A stretch of DNA of 7,542 bases from an uncultured Lachnospiraceae bacterium (lineage in GTDB: Bacteria; Bacillota; Clostridia; Lachnospirales; Lachnospiraceae), in NCBI GenBank assembly GCA_910588755.1, contig CAJUQZ010000179.1, positions 1 to 7,542 on the forward strand, written 5' to 3'. A program made the translations under genes and the position numbers. Shown here in pieces: positions 5,962-7,542 of this stretch (the stretch's first letter is position 1; every line of letters starts with the position of its first letter). Under the pieces are notes generated by a model. That model did not search any database. It had not been told where the DNA came from and worked only from the letters and a program-made list of their open reading frames with translations.

Positions 5962-5983
5962 TTTTTTTCAAATTTTTTTCAAA
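5962..5983 (-). repeat. Tandem 11-bp A-tract repeat upstream of the sigma-28 promoter (UP-element-like)
   Basis: TTTTTTTCAAA occurs twice in a row (5962-5972 and 5973-5983). Read with the promoter these are two A7 tracts 11 bp apart, about one helical turn, beginning some 13 bp upstream of the -35. That is where the RNA polymerase alpha C-terminal domains bind UP elements; phased A-tracts also bend DNA, which could help bring recombination sites together. Confidence 0.5.
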
Positions 5984-6058
5984 TAATATTGAACCAGGAG
6001 TGCCTTGATCAAAGGTGGCGATCTTTTCATGTATTGCATATTTGGTTTAAAAGTACAC

Positions 6059-6081
6059 AAAAAAGCCCTGACTGTCAGCTT
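6059..6081 (-). terminator. Probable terminator of the recombinase transcript
   Basis: On the minus strand, downstream of the recombinase stop, AAGCTGA-CAG-TCA-GG-GCTT forms a 7-bp stem with a GG bulge, directly followed by six T residues (complement of 6059-6064). The stem is short, so efficiency is uncertain. It lies between the recombinase and the sigma-28 promoter and would keep the two transcription units apart in both orientations. The remaining sequence between 5984 and 6193 shows no gene that I can support. Confidence 0.45.
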
Positions 6082-6193
6082 GTCATGGCGTACAGATGAG
6101 CGAGCAGATGGAATTTTTATGAAAACAGTTTCACAGTAATAAAGGTGCCTGATGCCTGTGTCAGGATCAGAAGCAATACTGTATCAGTGTATG

Positions 6194-6793
6194 TCAAGCA
6201 ACAGCATTCTGATAAATGCTGCGGTATACATTATCCTTGTCATCCTGTTCAATGCACAGGTAGCGTTTGGTGATGGAGAGTGAGGAATGGTTAAAAATTA
6301 CCATGATTACAATAGGATCATTTCCCTGCTTCCACGCGTGGTAGCCAAAGGTCTTACGCAGGGAATGACAGCTGATGTGCCCCTCGATGTTTACCTCGCC
6401 GGCAGCCTCCTTGATAATGCGGTATGCCTGGAAGCGCGAAAGCGCAGCGTCTGCTTTCTTTGGGCTTGGAAACAGATAGGGATTTCCGTTTTTGTACACT
6501 TCTGTTTTGATTAGTTCCAGACGATATCTGGTGAGTGCAAGCCTTGTCTCATAGTTCAGGAGGAGTTGGTTTTCCTTTCCTGTCTTGCGCTCCCTGATGG
6601 TAATGTGCTCCTGTACCCTGTTGTCGCGGTAGATATCATTGTAGGTGAGGTTCAGGATATCACTGATGCGCAGGGCTGTGTTCAGGCCTATGATAATCAG
6701 TGTGTAATTGCGCAGACTTGGCTTTTCATTTAAGTAGTAGTTCTTGAACTCCTGCAGCTTCTGCTTGTCTCTGATTGGCTCTGTTGTACTCAT
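6194..6793 (-). CDS. Tyrosine site-specific recombinase, FimB/FimE-sized DNA invertase
   Basis: At 199 residues it consists of the catalytic domain of the tyrosine recombinase/integrase family and lacks the N-terminal core-binding domain of phage integrases, like FimB/FimE-type invertases. All catalytic positions are visible: Arg42 in TALRISDIL, Lys70 in RERKTGKE, His143 and Arg146 in HSLRKTFGYHAW, His169 in IFNHSSLS, and the nucleophile Tyr178 in ITKRYLCI. The start ATG (6793-6791) has AGGAGA (6806-6801) 7 nt upstream. The gene lies inside the inverted repeats and points away from csrA. Its promoter overlaps the right repeat, so its expression probably survives inversion and may be repressed when the recombinase sits on its site. 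Predicted role: inversion of 5875-6913. Acting on other sites as well cannot be excluded. Confidence 0.93.
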   Translation of the reverse strand: MSTTEPIRDKQKLQEFKNYYLNEKPSLRNYTLIIIGLNTALRISDILNLTYNDIYRDNRVQEHITIRERKTGKENQLLLNYETRLALTRYRLELIKTEVYKNGNPYLFPSPKKADAALSRFQAYRIIKEAAGEVNIEGHISCHSLRKTFGYHAWKQGNDPIVIMVIFNHSSLSITKRYLCIEQDDKDNVYRSIYQNAVA

Positions 6794-6848
6794 AATATAT
6801 TCTCCTTTTTCCTTGAAAATGCGTCATTGCTGTTCCTTCAGCCGCCCT

Positions 6849-6871
6849 GTAGTACTGTATAACTATACTAC
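6849..6871. promoter_or_regulatory. Dyad overlapping the recombinase -10, possible operator
   Basis: GTAGTA (6849-6854) and TACTAC (6866-6871) form an inverted repeat. Within it GTATA-AC-TATAC (6857-6868) is a second dyad. Both cover the -10 and start region of the recombinase promoter. A regulator binding site is possible; the regulator is not identifiable. Confidence 0.35.
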
Positions 6872-6890
6872 CAGCGGGCTGTTGATGCAA
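6862..6890 (-). promoter_or_regulatory. Sigma-A promoter of the recombinase, -35 inside the right inverted repeat
   Basis: Minus strand: TTGCAT (6890-6885), 17-nt spacer, TATAGT (6867-6862). The start would be near 6855, giving a leader of about 60 nt. The -35 is made of repeat bases that are identical in both repeats (the GATGCAACAA arm), so inversion would rebuild the same promoter at the other end. Confidence 0.7.
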
Positions 6891-6913
6891 CAATTTAAAT
6901 AGAATGTTGCAAG
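6884..6913 (+). repeat. Right inverted repeat / recombination site (IRR)
   Basis: Plus strand: GATGCAACAATTTAAATAG (6884-6902), AA, TGTTGCA (6905-6911), AG. Arms TGCAACA and TGTTGCA flank the 12-nt spacer ATTTAAATAGAA. It differs from the left repeat only at 6903-6904 (AA against TT) within the 28-bp core. The first 8 spacer bases, ATTTAAAT, are themselves palindromic. Confidence 0.85.
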
Positions 6914-6955
6914 GCAGTATACTCCCAGCTTGATGATAGAAAGCGGGAAAACGTA

Positions 6956-6979
6956 GCAGTTAAGGATATAGGAAGCTGC
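6956..6979 (+). promoter_or_regulatory. csrA leader hairpin with GGA in the loop, possible CsrA site
   Basis: GCAGTT (6956-6961) pairs with AA-G-CTGC (6973-6979, one bulged G) around the loop AAGGATATAGG. The loop shares AAGGATA with the flagellin leader hairpin at 7394-7414. The stem is short, so this is a weaker candidate than the SD hairpin next to it. Confidence 0.4.
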
Positions 6980-6980
6980 G

Positions 6981-7000
6981 GCAAAACAAGGAGGCTTTGC
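6981..7000 (+). promoter_or_regulatory. csrA: csrA Shine-Dalgarno presented in a hairpin loop, candidate CsrA autoregulation site
   Basis: GCAAA (6981-6985) pairs with TTTGC (6996-7000) around the loop ACAAGGAGGC, which contains the entire SD (AAGGAGG 6988-6994). The ACAAGGAG core is the same as at the flagellin SD and close to the known CsrA target consensus RUACARGGAUGU. CsrA bound here would block its own translation. The 8-nt distance from the SD also decides in favour of GTG 7003 over TTG 6997 as the start. Confidence 0.55.
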
Positions 7001-7002
7001 AG

Positions 7003-7215
7003 GTGCTCAGATTATCAGTAGGCAAAGATGAATACCTGATGGTGGGAAAGGAAGTAAGGATTACATTTCTTGGAGTGAACGAGCGCTCCATCGAACTGAT
7101 GATTGATGCACCCAGGGAAATCAATGTGGCAAGGGGAAAGGCAATTAGAAAACGCGCTGCAGAAAATGAATCTGATGCAAAAAAATCCGCTGGCAGAAAA
7201 GACTGCCTGATCTGA
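7003..7215 (+). CDS. csrA: CsrA-family RNA-binding translational regulator
   Basis: CsrA forms a small dimer that binds GGA-containing hairpin loops, often over the SD, to block translation; in Bacillus-type Firmicutes its main target is flagellin mRNA. From GTG 7003 the protein is 70 residues: MLRLSVGKDEYLMVGKEVRI, TFLGVNERSIELMIDAPREI, then NVARGKAIRKRAAENESDAK. The beta-strand pattern and the APREI.V motif fit CsrA, and Arg44, the key RNA-binding residue of the family, is in place. The usual Arg6 is Val and the region 5-9 (SVGKD) differs from the common SRKKG, so the other RNA-contact surface is altered. GTG 7003 is chosen because AAGGAGG (6988-6994) is 8 nt upstream, whereas TTG 6997 would leave 2 nt. 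It sits between the invertible segment and flagellin. No convincing promoter is seen between 6914 and 7002, so it probably depends on the inverted sigma-28 promoter. Confidence 0.9.
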   Translation: MLRLSVGKDEYLMVGKEVRITFLGVNERSIELMIDAPREINVARGKAIRKRAAENESDAKKSAGRKDCLI

Positions 7216-7230
7216 TGTTAATAACCACAG

Positions 7231-7245
7231 CTGTCTGGCAGACAG
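7231..7245 (+). other. Small stem-loop just after csrA
   Basis: CTGTCT (7231-7236), GGC, AGACAG (7240-7245) form a 6-bp stem 15 nt after the csrA stop. No T-run follows, so it does not look like a terminator. Read-through from csrA into the flagellin gene is therefore plausible. Confidence 0.4.
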
Positions 7246-7282
7246 GCGCCGGGAGCACAGACATATGTGGATATTATAAAAT

Positions 7283-7297
7283 GAATGGATACCATTC
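7283..7297 (+). other. Short hairpin in the flagellin leader
   Basis: GAATGG-ATA-CCATTC is a perfect 6-bp stem with a 3-nt loop. The GGA (7287-7289) is mostly in the stem, so it is a poor CsrA site. It is flanked by a pair of CATATG palindromes (7262-7267 and 7302-7307). Confidence 0.35.
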
Positions 7298-7340
7298 CTG
7301 TCATATGGGAGAATTCATTCACACAATTAAATAGGAAAAT

Positions 7341-7374
7341 GGTTGCAGCTGGAATATCAGGCCAGCATGGAACC
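7341..7374 (+). other. Long interrupted hairpin in the flagellin leader
   Basis: GGTT (7341-7344) pairs with AACC (7371-7374), CA with TG, and GCTGG (7348-7352) with CCAGC (7362-7366), leaving one mismatch, one bulged A and a 9-nt loop AATATCAGG. No T-run follows. It is the first of a row of hairpins running down to the flagellin start and may stabilise the leader. Confidence 0.45.
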
Positions 7375-7393
7375 AAAAAGTAAAACCATGAAA

Positions 7394-7414
7394 ATGGGCA
7401 AAGGATATGCCCAT
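7394..7414 (+). promoter_or_regulatory. CsrA-type hairpin 1 in the flagellin leader
   Basis: ATGGGCA (7394-7400) and TGCCCAT (7408-7414) form a perfect 7-bp stem that presents AAGGATA in the loop, with GGA at 7403-7405. A GGA in a 6-7 nt loop on a short stem is the standard CsrA/RsmA target geometry. Confidence 0.65.
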
Positions 7415-7417
7415 GAA

Positions 7418-7443
7418 TGTACAGGGCCGGAAAGGCATGTACA
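7418..7443 (+). promoter_or_regulatory. CsrA-type hairpin 2 in the flagellin leader
   Basis: TGTACA (7418-7423) pairs with TGTACA (7438-7443), and GCC (7426-7428) with GGC (7434-7436). The terminal loop is GGAAA, with GGA at 7429-7431. It starts only 4 nt after hairpin 1. Confidence 0.55.
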
Positions 7444-7444
7444 G

Positions 7445-7460
7445 ATTACAAGGAGGTAAT
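7445..7460 (+). promoter_or_regulatory. CsrA-type hairpin 3, containing the flagellin Shine-Dalgarno
   Basis: ATTAC (7445-7449) and GTAAT (7456-7460) close the loop AAGGAG, so most of the SD (AAGGAGG 7450-7456) is in the loop. The stretch TTACAAGGAGGT agrees with the CsrA consensus RUACARGGAUGU at 10 of 12 positions. CsrA bound here would directly block ribosome binding to flagellin mRNA, as known for the SD-overlapping site of Bacillus subtilis hag. Confidence 0.65.
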
Positions 7461-7463
7461 GAT

Positions 7464-7542
7464 ATGGTAGTACAGCACAATCTTAGGGCAATGAACGCCA
7501 ACAGAATGTTAGGCATCACACAGGGAACTCTTTCCAAATCAG
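7464..7542 (+). CDS. fliC: Flagellin (N-terminal 26 residues; 3' end outside window)
   Basis: The fragment reads MVVQHNLRAMNANRMLGITQ and then GTLSKS. This is the conserved start of bacterial flagellins (M-x-x-x-H-N-x-x-A-x-N-A-N-R), where the N-terminal D0 helix packs in the filament core. The MVVQHN opening is typical of Lachnospiraceae such as Roseburia. AAGGAGG (7450-7456) lies 7 nt before ATG 7464. No convincing sigma-28 promoter is seen in 7216-7463, and no terminator separates it from csrA. It may therefore be expressed together with csrA from the invertible promoter, and be controlled at translation by the hairpins in its leader. Confidence 0.88.
   Translation, partial: MVVQHNLRAMNANRMLGITQGTLSKS

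Larger units (their letters stand above)
5875..6913. mobile_element. Invertible DNA segment carrying its own tyrosine recombinase and an outward sigma-28 promoter
   Basis: The segment of about 1.04 kb is bounded by near-identical inverted repeats. In order it contains the left repeat, a left-pointing flagellar-type promoter with phased A-tracts, a probable terminator for the recombinase, the recombinase gene (minus strand), its promoter, and the right repeat. The repeats are inverted rather than direct, and no other genes are carried, so inversion is the expected outcome of recombination rather than excision. The neighbour on the right is csrA-fliC and on the left dus. The layout recalls the Clostridioides difficile flg switch (tyrosine recombinase RecV) and E. 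coli fim, but here the recombinase lies inside the segment. Inversion itself is inferred, not observed. Confidence 0.8.

Noticed and set aside
6287..6514. Plus-strand 75-aa open frame
   Set aside because: Antisense to the recombinase catalytic domain, without its own start signals.
5875..6913. An integrated genetic element with attL/attR sites
   Set aside because: The flanking repeats are inverted, not direct, and no cargo beyond the recombinase is present, so inversion fits better than integration and excision.
6896..6920. Sigma-28 promoter straddling the right repeat (TAAA, then GCAGTAT)
   Set aside because: The -10 matches only about 5 of 8 consensus positions, far weaker than the site at 5922-5949.
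7231..7245. Terminator after csrA
   Set aside because: The 6-bp stem has no following T-run.
7328..7356. Sigma-28 promoter directly upstream of flagellin (TAAA, then GGAATAT)
   Set aside because: Spacing is too long and the -10 lacks CCGATA. It also lies inside a long hairpin of the leader.
1..7542. tRNA or rRNA genes, CRISPR array, insertion sequence with transposase
   Set aside because: None seen: no spaced direct-repeat array, no cloverleaf-like segment with conserved T-loop bases, no IS-type transposase frame.

Overview
The window looks like chromosomal DNA from a motile, anaerobic Clostridia of the family Lachnospiraceae. A Roseburia- or Agathobacter-like organism fits best: the flagellin N-terminus, the short csrA directly upstream of flagellin, the rubredoxin-flavin reductase fusion and the Rpn-type nuclease all suit that group. 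This placement comes from family recognition, not from a search.

Layout. Positions 1-844 (minus strand) hold most of a PD-(D/E)XK Rpn-family nuclease, open at the window edge and ending over a perfect 14-bp hairpin. Positions 845-1952 are a worn accessory stretch: a small orphan reading-frame tail, an inorganic-pyrophosphatase-like protein, and a GNAT acetyltransferase that lacks its central strands. Positions 2119-3135 hold a short AraC-type regulator, apparently broken by a 1-nt frameshift, whose stop overlaps the start of a ClpP-type protease. A 25-bp hairpin covers the clpP stop codon. Positions 3266-4731 hold a flavin reductase-rubredoxin fusion and folD, probably one transcript. A Dus-family tRNA-dihydrouridine synthase (4796-5734, minus strand) converges on folD and has its own near-consensus promoter.

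The most interesting part is 5875-7542. A segment of about 1.04 kb (5875-6913) is bounded by 28-bp inverted repeats (26 of 28 identical), each with the dyad form of a tyrosine-recombinase site. It encodes a 199-residue, FimB/FimE-sized tyrosine recombinase with all catalytic residues. Just inside the left repeat is a near-consensus flagellar sigma-28 promoter (TAAAGTTT ... CCGATAT) with A-tracts upstream. In the orientation given it points left, away from flagellin and toward dus, and its transcript would run straight into a 17-bp hairpin formed across the left repeat. If the segment flips, the same promoter would point right into csrA and flagellin (fliC), and the long hairpin could no longer form. 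I read this as a flagellin phase-variation switch shown in its probable OFF state.

Downstream, CsrA appears set to control flagellin translation. The flagellin leader has three consecutive hairpins with GGA in the loop, the last one presenting the Shine-Dalgarno. The csrA Shine-Dalgarno sits in a similar loop, suggesting autoregulation. No fliW is present in the window.
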